Shown in pieces: positions 1 to 9,939 of a DNA stretch of 23,429 nt; positions within the stretch are counted from its first letter, which is position 1; each line of letters begins with the position of its first letter. The DNA lies in assembly GCA_010014835.2 (NCBI GenBank), contig JAAAKB020040563.1, forward strand, positions 1 to 23,429, given 5' to 3'. Source of the stretch: Apostichopus leukothele. Taxonomy: Eukaryota; Echinodermata; Holothuroidea; Aspidochirotida; Stichopodidae. A program made the translations under genes and the position numbers. The notes under the pieces are model-generated. The model had not been told where the DNA came from. It worked only from the letters and a program-made list of their open reading frames with translations, and did not search any database.

Positions 1-50
1 GGGTAATTGTCCGGGGGGTAATTGTCCAGGGGGGAGTTGTCCGGTCACAG
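1..50. repeat. Edge of a GGTAATTGTCC tandem repeat
   Basis: About 2.5 copies of a roughly 17-bp unit, GGGGGTAATTGTCC with small changes, run from the first base and end near GTCCGGTCACAG. The array continues off the left edge, so its full size is unknown. The G-run plus TAATTGTCC layout could be a minisatellite or the end of a dispersed element. I cannot tell which. Confidence 0.6.
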
Positions 51-143
51 TACTGTACAGCTCTTGCTTTGACATTTCAATGCTTTCAATTCTTTTAGCC
101 AAGTGATATTGTTATTGCCAAAGTGATGCAGTCCCCATCTGAG

Positions 144-283
144 ACAGTCCCATAAATTAGAGTACAGTCCAATAAATCAGAGTACAGTCCCATATATTAG
201 AGCAGAGTCCCATAAATTAGAGTAAAGTCCCATAAATCAGAGTAAAGTCCCATAGATTAGAGCACAATCCCATAAATCAGAGT
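144..283. repeat. 20-bp tandem array, 7 copies
   Basis: Seven head-to-tail copies of a 20-bp unit, consensus ACAGTCCCATAAATTAGAGT, lie end to end with no length change. They differ only by scattered substitutions such as TTAG/TCAG and ACAG/AAAG. A partial, decayed unit precedes the array at 131-143. The constant length together with the substitutions suggests an older array that has not recently been homogenised. Confidence 0.9.
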
Positions 284-2564
284 ATAGTTTTAAGTTGATA
301 AAGTGACAAATAGTGAATGAGAGGTTAATATTTAGATGAGACATTGTTTGTACCACCTGTTCTCATCAATATTCACATTCTTAGATGTATGTATGATTGT
401 CCGATCATCCAGGTCTCTGTAAGTTTTCTTACCTTCCTTCTCTCTAATCAACTCCAAATGTGTAAATAACCCCTGAGTTGACATCTGGTTCCTAAGCCTG
501 TGTCATGTTTTGGCCTTTTGCTAGTTGAAGAAATATCACCTCTGATTACAAAACTGTCAAGGATGTTTACTGAAGGATTTAATTTCCAGTATCCTCAATG
601 TTGTCCTCACATCAAGGTGTAAATTTGGCTGTTAATACTCACATCAGGTTTGCTTCTACAATACACTGAGCTGTACACTTAAATTGATGACTTCCTGTAC
701 CGGCATACATTATGTCCTGTGTGTGTGTGTGTGTCTTACATTGCATTCAGGTACTGTTAGGCTGTACTATAGCTGATTGCCTGCTGCTGTCTTATCCCTA
801 ATGGCCATCCATCAGAGAGAGACTTGAGATCAGGTTTCGGTCCTCCTCCAGACCCTGAGCGATTGAGGAGGAGGAGGAGGAGGATTCCTCTCAAGATGTC
901 ATCTGTCACCAGCAAAAGAGATATGAAAAGATGCAAAACACTTAATTATTATCAGTGAGAACATATTTAATTAGTTCTAATCGGAGTGACTGAATATGTC
1001 TGTTAATGGTATTCAGTGGTATGTACATACAGCACAATCATACACGGAACAGTTTTATTGTGGGGAGATGTCGCCATGGTACTGTTTGTAGTATTAGCTT
1101 TAATTAGGATAATTAATACTTGGACAGAAGTGAACGATACCTAAGTTGACCGGATCATTAGAGTTTGCCCCATTTTTGTTAATTAATATTTTAGGAGCAT
1201 ATTCACTTATTCAGGCACCATCATCAATCATTGCTGACATTTACATTTAATATGGACTTTTAAATCACTGGCATCATAAAATTATATTTTATCTTTTGAA
1301 AGACTCGTAAAAGATGTCAATTGGCCAGGTTGTTAGTTGTGCACGCCTTTGGATTGATTAGTGGCTCTTGAAAAAGTGCAAGAGTTTATGAGTCTATTTA
1401 GGAATTACTCCTGTTCAATGTGAAGTTGTTTCGTTTGAATTAGAGTGTAAGGGAAGTACTTGACAATATATACCTGCAGTTGACAATTGACATGATATTA
1501 AAAAGAAATATGGTGAATATAAATGAAAACAGATCTATGAGACAAAAAAAAAATCCAAAAAGAATTGCACATGAAGGAGTAAAGGCAGTTCTTGCATAAA
1601 GTAGCTAGCTCTGTTAACTTGGTGTGGAAACATTTCATTTAAGTGACTTTTGCGATCTCAACGGTCATCTTTCCATCCTTACTATGCATAAATCCAAACA
1701 AGGATGTCATGAGTTGAAATGTCCCTCCAGCTATTCATTTGAAGGAAATCTCAGAGATTGAAGTCTGACAAAACTTTCAAGATCAAACAATGTCAGCATG
1801 TTTCTTTTTGTATTATTGTTAGTACTTAGTATATATACTTACTCTACTGTAACTAAGAGGCATGGTGTATACACACGCAAAACGCTCAACACTTTTAGAA
1901 TTGTATGACATACAGTATGCATATTAAGGTAAAGTTCTAATTAAGTATCCTTTCTCTTCTTAACTTACCTGTCTCCTCACAATCTCAGTACTCTGACACA
2001 GTGCCTATCGTGAATTGTTCAAAGTTTTAACACAACACAGTAACACACTAAGAAGTCACTTTGAGCTGATTTAGACCAGAACATCTTTGATGAAAGATTA
2101 ATGCTGTGAAGTCAGTAAACAAATCCAAGATTTTAATTGGCTATAGATTTTTGGTATGACTTTAAACTTGAGCCTTTGGAAAGTGAATTAATTAACACCA
2201 GTTATTTCAACTCTCTTCTGGATTATTGTTCAAGTCATTAATTGCAAACATTTATGGTCGGGAAGTTTTCAAGAATATAACAAAATGATGAAAAGGCAAA
2301 ATGTTTAGCGGAAAGATGTCTCTATGGTATTCTGAGAATAGTTTATTGTTCATATTTAACATGATCTGCCATTTTGTGGGTTGCAAAGTTTTTTTAATCA
2401 TGGAGATAAATAGTTAGAGTGCTAAGGCTACTGTGTATAATACATGCTTAGCATAGGCCTATACAGCAACAAGTACAATTTTGCCTGGAATGTTGTTGTG
2501 TCTTCAATATTTGAATTTAGTTTATTCCCTGAAAGGAAAAGGCAACATCTTTAAAAGGGACAAC
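284..2564. other. No gene seen; two microsatellites
   Basis: I see no convincing exon, RNA gene or mobile element in this AT-rich stretch; all frames are broken by frequent stops. It holds a (GT)8 run at 719-734 and a (GAG)n run at 865-884, the latter preceded by a short TCCTCCTCC tract at 840-848. Confidence 0.6.
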
Positions 2565-2712
2565 GAGAAATTATGAACAATTCTTTGGAACAATATCTCC
2601 TCTCATCTGTGCCAGTGTGAATCCTTGGTGAAACAATTCTCTTGTGGTTATGAGAAATAGCTTGACACCAGCTTTGGAACAAATCTTATTGTCTTCTCTG
2701 CCAGGGTTAATA
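2565..2712. repeat. Diverged tandem duplication, offset about 88 bp
   Basis: GAGAAAT recurs at 2565 and 2652 and CTTTGGAACAA at 2583 and 2672, each pair followed by CTCT/TGCCAG words in the same order. This fits one old duplication of about 88 bp with many substitutions and indels. Confidence 0.5.
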
Positions 2713-2809
2713 CAGTACCATACACCTTAGCAGGGGTTGTTGTGTGTACTGTAGCACAAAGTCACCTTGCATGTCATTTGCAAAGATATACAGTGGTAAG
2801 TAGGAATTG

Positions 2810-3006
2810 GACACAGTCAGCCCAGCTTATAGTCAAGATTGAATGATATTATTCACTCATCATGGGTTTACACATACTGTAGACACAGTCACCTTAAAGT
2901 CAAGAATGAATGATGTAATTCACTCATCATGGGTTTACACCTAGACACAGTAAGCTTATAGTCAAGAATGAATAATATAATTCACTCATCATGAGTTTAC
3001 ACAAAG
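2810..3006. repeat. Three tandem copies of a 62-72 bp unit
   Basis: Copies begin at 2810, 2882 and 2944 with GACACAGT. Each carries AGTCAAGA(A/T)TGAAT and TTCACTCATCATG(G/A)GTTTACAC. The first copy is longer by about 10 bp. Divergence is low to moderate. Confidence 0.85.
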
Positions 3007-3859
3007 ATGTGTCCAAAGGAATCATATCAGGCAGTTGTTTTATGAATATATAGTAAACAGTCTATAGCAGCATACTGTACCATTGAAAAGAAATATTGTC
3101 ATTCAAAAGTAGTGCATACAGAAAATTAATGTAAATTACTCAAATGTACTTAAATTTAATGAAGCAAGTTAACTGTTACAAGCCAATAAAACCACAAACT
3201 GTTAATTGAATGAACAAAATATTTACTATTAGATCATACCTGCAAAATTTTTCTCAACTTTAGGTATAATGTTAACCTATACAGAAAGCAATTTCCAGTT
3301 TTTCTTTTTCTTTCATCAACCAATAATTTCATAAATTTTTACATGAGATATTTTTGACAGTGTTTGCAGATCTATCCAGTGTGTCTGCATCTTACAATGT
3401 AAACCTACAGTATGATCAGATGTAACAAAGTAGTTACAACACTCAACTCTTTCCAGGCAACTCTGCTATTTTTAATGAGTTAGGAGTTCTACTCTGTACA
3501 TTACAATGTGGTTAGGCTGTCGTATTGATCAAGAAAGCAAGGGAAGACAATCACACACACCAACAACTTTGTCACAACGCTGAATTGTGCAGCTGGTGCT
3601 GCTCCAGAAACCGCATTTTCCGAGGTTCTTCAAGCTAAGTACGAGTTCAATCTTGTCATCTTTTTGTTGGGCTCTTAACAGCATCCATACTGTTTAATGA
3701 AGGAGTTTGTAAAAGATGAATATTCCTGTAGGATTACCAAGTGTGTCTGGCTCCTTTATTACCTCTCTGTATTTAACATTTACAGAGATGTTACATAGAT
3801 CAAAGTATCAGGGTATGTACCCAACTTTCCAATGCAACAATCATGGTTAAATTTGTATA
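3007..3859. other. No gene seen
   Basis: AT-rich sequence without a supported feature. A 46-codon opening on the plus strand near 3530-3680 has no recognisable domain or good splice sites and is treated as chance. Confidence 0.5.
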
Positions 3860-4652
3860 ATTTACAAATTGTCTTGTTCGATGGATACAGTGCACGTAAT
3901 ATATACATGATGTTATCTATTGACAACACCTGCACAGTATAGAAGACTGTGTGTTCATATCCTATGTTTATATGGAACTACTACTGTAGTACAATTATAG
4001 AAGTACAGTAGCTCTATGCTTACATACCAAGCTACAGTTTACTTTGGCCACCAGTAGTATAGTGTGCACACTTATATGTGGGCAACACCTGCACAGTATA
4101 GAAGACTGTGTAGTGTAAATATATCCTATATTTTATATGGAGCTACTAATACAGTAATAGAAGTATAATAGCTCTATGCTAAGATACCAAGCTACAGTTA
4201 ATTGAACTGAACATGATCAGATCTTAACATTGAACTTAGGATACTAGTACATTAAGCTCCATTAACACGGGAAGTGTTTACACTGCATGCAGAGTGTTAC
4301 CCACAGATACATGCCATTGTACTACTGTGTTGGCCTAGATGTAAACTGAAGCACAGTTTCTTAGCATGGATCTACTTCCATGCTAGTAGCTGAATGAAAA
4401 ACAAAAAGATACAGACTATATGTACACATAGTGTCTTCTACTCTGCAAGTGTTGCTAGTTATGTTAACATGCACTGCTGATGGCATAGTAAATTGTAGCC
4501 TAGCGTATTAGCATAGAGCTACTTCCATACTAGTGGCTCCATAAACTACAGAAAATGTATAGACTACATTCAGTTTAATACTGCGCAGTTGTTGTCCACA
4601 GATAAATGCACTGTACTACTGGTGGACAGAGTAAACTGTAGCTTGGTATCTT
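3860..4652. repeat. Large imperfect inverted repeat of 160-190 bp units
   Basis: The left half (from about 3885) holds two direct copies of a unit that includes CAACACCTGCACAGTATAGA (3926 and 4084) and GCTCTATGCT(T/A)A followed by ATACCAAGCTACAGTT (near 4041 and 4200). The right half carries the same unit reversed: AACTGTAGCTTGGTATCTTA at 4633-4652 is the exact reverse complement of the word ending at 4199. Other inverted matches are CCACCAGTAGTA against TACTACTGGTGG, and AGCTCTATGC against GCATAGAGCT. The right half also contains two diverged copies. The centre is near 4245-4256. The whole could fold into a long imperfect hairpin. Confidence 0.8.
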
Positions 4653-4654
4653 AC

Positions 4655-4852
4655 GGTTGCCAAAGTTTCAGGAGTTTTTCTCTTCCATCGGATTCTTTAT
4701 ATCTTAGACGTCCTTTCCAGCCTGATAAGTATCCTTTTCTTGTACTAGGAGAGATTTTGGGGCTGTTGTGAGAGCGACCTACGTACAAAGGTTTCTCTTT
4801 GCTGTTGTTGTGGGGGTAGCAGTTCTGCGAACTGCACGTTATTTCAGCCATT
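4655..4852 (-). other. Possible exon or small open frame, unrecognised
   Basis: Reading the minus strand, an ATG in good context (AAAATGG) directly after the LINE tail opens 66 codons. The sequence is richer in GC than its surroundings and basic (for example GWKGRLRYKESDGREKLL). The frame closes with TAA, but that TAA lies inside CC|GTAAGA, a good splice-donor match, so this could be an exon rather than a complete small gene. I see no strong polypyrimidine tract before it and recognise no domain. The longer 106-codon frame that contains it reads back into the LINE 3' untranslated region, so its first 40 codons are not credible as host coding sequence. The donor-like end also falls where the inverted repeat begins. 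It may be chance or part of an unrecognised element. Confidence 0.25.
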
Positions 4853-5290
4853 TTTAATAATGATAATAATACAATGTATAAAAATTTATAAAACGCAACA
4901 ATTCCATAAAACATAATAAAACCCACTAAACCATCAACAACTTGATAATACAAAACAAAAAGGTAACACAAAACTGAAAGTTAAACCTACATAATATAAA
5001 ATACCTGTAGATTAATAGTTAAATCCAATACTTAAAATACAATAAATATTACCAACTGGTACAAAGGCTGGTAATCAGTCGAGCAGCTGTTCTTTGAACA
5101 TGCACAGGGGAGATTGAGTTTGTTAGCAGGCAAACCAGACAACAGAGAATTACAATTATCAAGTCTGGAATTAGAAATGAACCCATGCACAAGGTTTTCT
5201 GTATTAGATCATGACAATGACAGATTTCAGATATGACTGATGCTTCTCAAGCATAAGCTGACTTACAAACATTTGTAATGTGAGTTTACA
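4853..5290 (-). mobile_element. Decayed 3' fragment of a CR1/Jockey-like LINE
   Basis: On the minus strand, 5070-5250 encodes the C-terminal part of a non-LTR reverse transcriptase. One frame reads LVHGFISNSRLD, then NCNSLLSGLPANKLN, matching the family motif SRLDYCNSLLxGLP. After a frameshift another frame reads VQRTAARLITSL, matching the family's VQNxAARLI. Upstream, LRSISHI with in-frame stops matches the LRxI segment. The 3' side lacks the usual LHWLP part, so there is an internal deletion. It ends in TTGCGTTTTATAAATT and an ATT-rich tail (about 4855-4870 on the plus strand), as expected for a LINE 3' end in this group. It is 5'-truncated, with several stops and at least one frameshift, and cannot be active. 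Confidence 0.8.
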
Positions 5291-6109
5291 TTGACAATGA
5301 ACCAGATTCTTAGCACCAGAACTAAGAGTATGTTCTTATCTCTTTAATTATTCTTACTGTATGTTAGAAAAGTACTTTAATAAAGCCAATCTTACTGTGG
5401 CTAGGCTACTGAGCCAATCGTATTAAATTGTCGGTTGCTCTAAGAAGTGCTCACACAGTTTTTATCACACATACATTAGTTGATAGGCTACCATGCCTAT
5501 TTACATAAGTTGTGCATATAGTATCAATTGTGTCATAGAGTTATCCCTTTATAAACCACTGACATTTTGCAGGTTAAAGTTGAGTTACCATGTTGCATGT
5601 ACTTATGCAGCAGTATTGCAGTCTGTACAGTACATGCAAATAATGACCATTGAATTCAAGCAGGCCTGTGTCTGAATTTGAAGACAAGAATGAAGCAAAG
5701 AGGAGTTAAGTCAGGAAGCCCATCGATTGGATGTTAGATTAATCCTGGCACAAATTCTAAATATATGTTACCTGATATTACACATAGCTTCTGATAGTGA
5801 GAGACCTTTCAATGTAGGGTATTGACTGCAGATATTATCCCTAGCTGGGACAAAGTGTTGTATCTATCCATGAGTGGGATCCAGAGTGAACCGTTCCACC
5901 CCTCAGGGGTATCGAGATAGAAGTGCAAGAATCAAGTGTATTGTTTGCAATTCCTACGATTTCTGTGAATAGCAAGGTCTTCAATGACTATATATAGAAA
6001 TGTGTAGAGTGTGATGATGAGGCTCCCCTCTGAAGAGTACTCCGATGATGAAATTTCCAATTAACTCAGGAGTGCTCAAGTCCTTGAGACAGTCATATTG
6101 TTGCCAAGT
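5291..6109. other. No supported gene; short acidic open frame at its right end
   Basis: Most of this stretch has stops in every frame. At 6014-6064 a 16-codon plus-strand frame reads MMRLPSEEYSDDEISN and then stops. In the same phase after the stop it continues LRSAQVLETVILLPSEYED into the first units of the 33-bp array. This may be a relic of a coding region next to the array, but no family is recognised. Confidence 0.35.
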
Positions 6110-6625
6110 GAATATGAAGATATATGGACGTATCCAGAGAGTGAATATGAAGGTATATGGACGTATCCAGAGAGTAATATGAAGTATATGGACATATCCA
6201 GAGAGTGAATATGAAGATATATGGACGTATCCAGAGAGCGAATATGAAGGTATATGGAAGTATTCAGAGGGTGAATATGAAGGTGTATGGACGTATCCAG
6301 AGAGTGAATATGAAGGTGTATGGACATATCTAGAGAGTGAATATGGAGGTGTATGGACGTACTGTATCCAGAGAGTGATTATGAAGGTATATGGACGTAT
6401 CCAGAGAGTAATATGAAGTATATGGACGTAACCAGAGAGTAATATGAAGATATATGGACGTATCCAGAGAGTAATATGAAGATATATGGACGTATCCAGA
6501 TAGTGAATATGAAGATATATGGACGTATTCAGAGAGTGAATATGAAGGAATATGGACGTATCCAGAGAGTGAATGTGAAGGTATATGGGCATATCCAGAG
6601 AGTGAATATGAAGTATATGGACGTA
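6110..6625 (+). repeat. 33-bp minisatellite, about 16 copies
   Basis: Fifteen complete units and one partial unit start at 6110, 6143, 6176, 6207, 6240, 6273, 6306, 6339, 6377, 6410, 6441, 6473, 6505, 6538, 6571 and 6604. Most are 33 bp; units 3 and 10 are 31, units 11 and 12 are 32, and unit 8 is 38. On the plus strand each 33-bp unit reads EYE(D/G)(I/V)WTYPES. The unit length is a multiple of three, so long openings appear on both strands without implying a gene. Indels break the plus frame between unit blocks, and many substitutions change the amino acid, so I see no sign of purifying selection. Downstream, 6626-6712 stays open on the plus strand (TDGFDYITECGAEEQW) to a TAA. Confidence 0.9.
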
Positions 6626-6740
6626 ATCAAATCGTCTGAGACTGATGGTTTTGATTATATCACTGAATGTGGTGCTGAGGAACAGTGGGATCCTAAGATA
6701 AGATTTACTTAACCATTTTAACCTGCCTCCAATTAAACCA

Positions 6741-6770
6741 TTTTTTTTTTTGGGATTGGGGGGGGGGGGG
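6741..6770. repeat. T11 run and G13 run
   Basis: A run of 11 T (6741-6751), GGGATT, then 13 G (6758-6770). The G-run is striking in this AT-rich context and is one of three such runs in the window. Confidence 0.85.
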
Positions 6771-7395
6771 ATAAATGGAGAGGTGGAGACAAAAGTGAAA
6801 ATGAAATTTAAGAAGATCATAACTACTTATCAGTGTCATAATATATAAAGCATCTTACAGTATATATGTTAATTTACTTCATTACCCTCTTACCTGTCAC
6901 CTATATCTGCTGCAATCTACCTTGCCTATAATAATTGGTAATTCATTCTTGCACTGTGCTGCAAATGAATTATTATTTTATATTTGAAAAAATAGAAATC
7001 TAGACCCTTCTAAATGAAAAATAGAAATTATATTTACTTCCTTAAGAAATCACCAAACATCATTCTTGTAGAAAATTAAGCTTTACTAGGATTTGAAGAA
7101 TTTGATGTGATAATACGCCTCCGCAGTTGTATTGTTTACAATTAGTTAATACTCAGAATACAGTGTGTTGTTATTCTACTCTACTTGTTAGATAACATTT
7201 CAGAGAATTGATTTTGTTCCTGTGTTTTTGTTAATATCAATATCATGATATGTTAAACTCATTTTTGGGAATGTTTTTTCCATCAGATGGAATGGTTATT
7301 CCATATTAGAGATACTGTATGATTTTATCAAACACATGTTATGATTTTAGTAGAAGTACATAAATACTAGGCACTTAAATTTGTCATTGTTGGCA
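6771..7395. other. No gene seen
   Basis: AT-rich sequence with no supported coding or RNA feature. A small perfect dyad, TTCCATC-A-GATGGAA, lies near 7279-7293. Confidence 0.5.
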
Positions 7396-7848
7396 AGGGT
7401 TAGGTATGATGGTTCTAGGTATGAGGGTTAGGTATGATGGTTCTAGGTATGAGGGTTAGGTATGATGGTTCTAGGTATATGGGATTTGATATGAGGGTTA
7501 GGTATGAGGGTTAGGTACGTATGAGGGTTAGGTATGAGGGTTAGGTATAAGGGTTAGACAGGGTTAGGTACGTATGAGGGTTAGGTAAGTATGAGGGTTA
7601 GATATGAGGGTTAGGTATGAGGGTTAGGTACGTATGAGGGTTAGATATGAGGGTTAGGTATGTATGAGGGTTAGATAGAGGGTTAGGTATGAGGGTTAGG
7701 TACGTATGAGGGTTAGATATGAGGGTTAGGTATGAGGGTTAGGTATGTATGAGGGTTAGATGAGGGTTAGGTATGTATAAGGGTTAGATAGAGGGTTAGG
7801 TATGAGGGTTAGATAGAGCCCTCGTTAGATATGAGGGTTAGGTATGAT
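7396..7848 (+). repeat. Telomere-like G-rich minisatellite (GGGTTAGG units)
   Basis: About 27 copies of GGGTTA lie on the plus strand, most as TATGAGGGTTAGG (13 bp) or with TACG/TATG/TAAG added (17 bp). The left end (7396-7480) has a different 28-bp compound unit in which every second unit is TATGATGGTTCTAGG. Near the right end one unit is partly inverted: CCCTCGTTAGATATGAGGG at 7819-7837 can pair CCCTC with GAGGG. Each unit holds GGGTTAGG, which matches a permuted TTAGGG telomere unit except that TATGA interrupts it. It may be a degenerate interstitial telomeric repeat or a chance G-rich minisatellite. All G-runs lie on one strand. Confidence 0.9.
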
Positions 7849-8096
7849 TTGTCCATATGTGTTGCTGAAGGATATCTGGACTGAGGTTTACAGCGTAAAT
7901 TTGTACCTTAAACTGCCATTTGTCGAACTACAGTAGTTCATTGGTCATTAGCACTTATTTTCTTTCCAGAAGGTAAACGAACTGTAAGGTTCACTGACAG
8001 TCGGATGAATTGAATGTACTATAAATTAGAAAGCAAACTGAAGTTATGCATCAGAATGACTGTTACATTGCAAAGTCTTGACTCCATGCCAACCAA

Positions 8097-8203
8097 CCCT
8101 CCTCCTTGTCCATCTATATTTACCTCTCACCCTCTCCCTTTACGCTCCCCTCTACCCTTCACCGTTATCGTCTCCCCTTTGCCCTTCACCGTTATCCTCT
8201 CCC
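8097..8203 (+). repeat. Polypyrimidine tract with an internal repeat
   Basis: This C/T-rich stretch is interrupted by few purines. CCCTTCACCGTTATC occurs twice about 26 bp apart (near 8155 and 8181), each copy followed by a CTCC tract. It lies inside a 74-codon opening (8014-8238) that has no recognisable domain; I regard that opening as spurious. Confidence 0.7.
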
Positions 8204-8284
8204 ACGAAGAGAAAATACAAAGTAAAACAAGCACTTGAGAAAGAAAGGTGACACACTTGAAAAATTACTTGATGAAAATAGTAT

Positions 8285-8491
8285 AACATGCCATTAGGTA
8301 GAATTGCATGTACATAGCAAGATACACAGTATACAGTATTGTGAAAGTGTCTTGTGACGTAAATAAGACTGCTCGTTAATTATCTAAATACTATGAACAT
8401 GCCATTAGCTAGAATTGCATTTAGCAAGATACACAGTATATTGTGAAAGTCTCTTGTGACGTAAATAAGACTGCTTGTTAATTATCTAAAT
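8285..8491. repeat. Tandem duplication, 106 and 96 bp copies
   Basis: Copy one is 8285-8390 and copy two 8396-8491. Both run from AACATGCCATTAG through GCAAGATACACAGTAT, CTTGTGACGTAAATAAGACTG and TTAATTATCTAAATA. Copy two lacks about 10 bp in the middle. Few substitutions separate them, so the duplication is fairly recent. Confidence 0.9.
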
Positions 8492-8791
8492 AGTTCAAGT
8501 TGCTGTGTAATGGATATTTACAAAACTGAGAAGTATTCCGTTTCCTGTTAGAACTTCCTTGCTTGCAAAATTTGACTCAATAATTTCAGCAAATCGTTTC
8601 GTGTGCCCACTCGGAAGTTTTAAATGGATCATCGGTTTTTCTTGAACTTGGCAAGTGTTAATATGAGGTCGAAAGAATTTATTAGCAATTACATTCCAAT
8701 TCTGACTTTTAATTGTTTCCAGAGACTCAGATAAATTTTCTTTCGTTATTTAAGTATACTTAAGTATATCTTAGTATTTATTTAAGTATAC

Positions 8792-9514
8792 TGCATGGGA
8801 TGTACACAACATGTACTGGGATACTGTACATGTACACAACATGTACTGGGATGTACACAACATGTACTGGGATGTACACAACATGAACTGCATGGGTTGT
8901 ACACAACATGTACTGGGATGTACACAACATGTACTGGGATGTACACAACATGTACTGGGATGTACACAACATCTACTGGGATGTACATAACATGTACTGG
9001 GATGTACACAACATGTACTGGGATGTACACAACATGTACTGCATGGGTAGTACACAACATGTACTGTGTGGGATGTACACAACATGTACTGTGATATACA
9101 TAACATGTACTGGGATATACACAACATGTACTGTGATATACATAACATGTACTGGGATATACACAACATGTACTGTGATATACACAACATGTACTGGGAT
9201 ATACACAACATGTACTGGGATATACACAACATGTACAGCATGGGATGTACACAACATGTAGTGGGATAAATACACAACATGTAGTGGGATGTACATAACA
9301 TGTACTGTGATATGTGCAACATGTACTGTGATGTGCACAAATCTATTGGGATGTACATAACATGTACTGGATTACTCAACATGTACTGGGATGTACACAA
9401 CATGTACTGGATTACTCAACATGTACTGGGATGTACATAACATGTACTGGATTACTCAACATCTACTGGGATGTACATAACATGTACTGGATTACTCAAC
9501 ATGTACTGTATTGG
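8792..9514. repeat. 21-bp minisatellite with three sequence zones, about 34 copies
   Basis: The core is TGTACACAACATGTACTGGG in 21-bp steps. Within each unit GTACA-CAACA-TGTAC forms a 5-bp stem and 5-base loop dyad, plus ACATGT. Zone A (about 8797-9080) is mostly canonical units with occasional CTGCATGGG insertions. Zone B (about 9085-9235) alternates CTGTGATATACATAACATGT with CTGGGATATACACAACATGT, a 42-bp higher-order unit. Zone C (about 9355-9514) alternates a 21-bp GATGTACATAACATGT unit with a 19-bp GGATTACTCAACATGTACT unit, a 40-bp higher-order unit. The 7-codon period explains the many overlapping open frames here (Cys/Tyr/Met/His-rich on both strands). They are not genes. Confidence 0.95.
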
Positions 9515-9939
9515 GATAACCATTACATGGGAATGTCCTCCCATTCAGTTCAAAGATCAGGGGAGGGCTGGTGTCATATTAGTAACGATTTATAAATAAC
9601 ATCTGGAGCCTTTGATGAGAATATCAATTCCCAGATAATTGAAGCAATATTCTTGCTGTTGACATTATAGTAATATCATCATGTCCTTTGTCTTCAAGGC
9701 TGATTAATACAGTTACAACTTATCCGATGAAATTGTCAAATTACACTGGCCTCCTTGCACTGCCCCTTGGAGACCAATAAAACATCTTGTAATCTTGCTT
9801 ATATGTTATTGCAACTGATGGACAAAAAATGCTGAGTGACTTTAATATACTCTACTTTACAGTCTTGTGTGCCTGTTGTGTGTAGACCTAACTGTGGTGT
9901 GAAATAGCACTGTTACACATCATGTTTAGTGAGGGGACA
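9515..9939. other. No gene seen
   Basis: Unique AT-rich sequence with no supported feature. An isolated AATAAA-type word near 9777 has no gene attached. Confidence 0.5.

Noticed and set aside
3530-3680. 46-codon plus-strand opening with an Ala-rich centre
   Set aside because: It is short, has no splice sites of note and no recognisable motif.
5981-6820. 279-codon minus-strand open frame rich in HIHSLDTSIYL
   Set aside because: It is the reverse reading of the 33-bp minisatellite; the multiple-of-three period keeps it open. No domain, and unit substitutions look random.
8771-9403. Long Cys/Tyr/Met-rich open frames on both strands, up to 210 codons
   Set aside because: All come from the 21-bp array, whose 7-codon period keeps several frames open at once.
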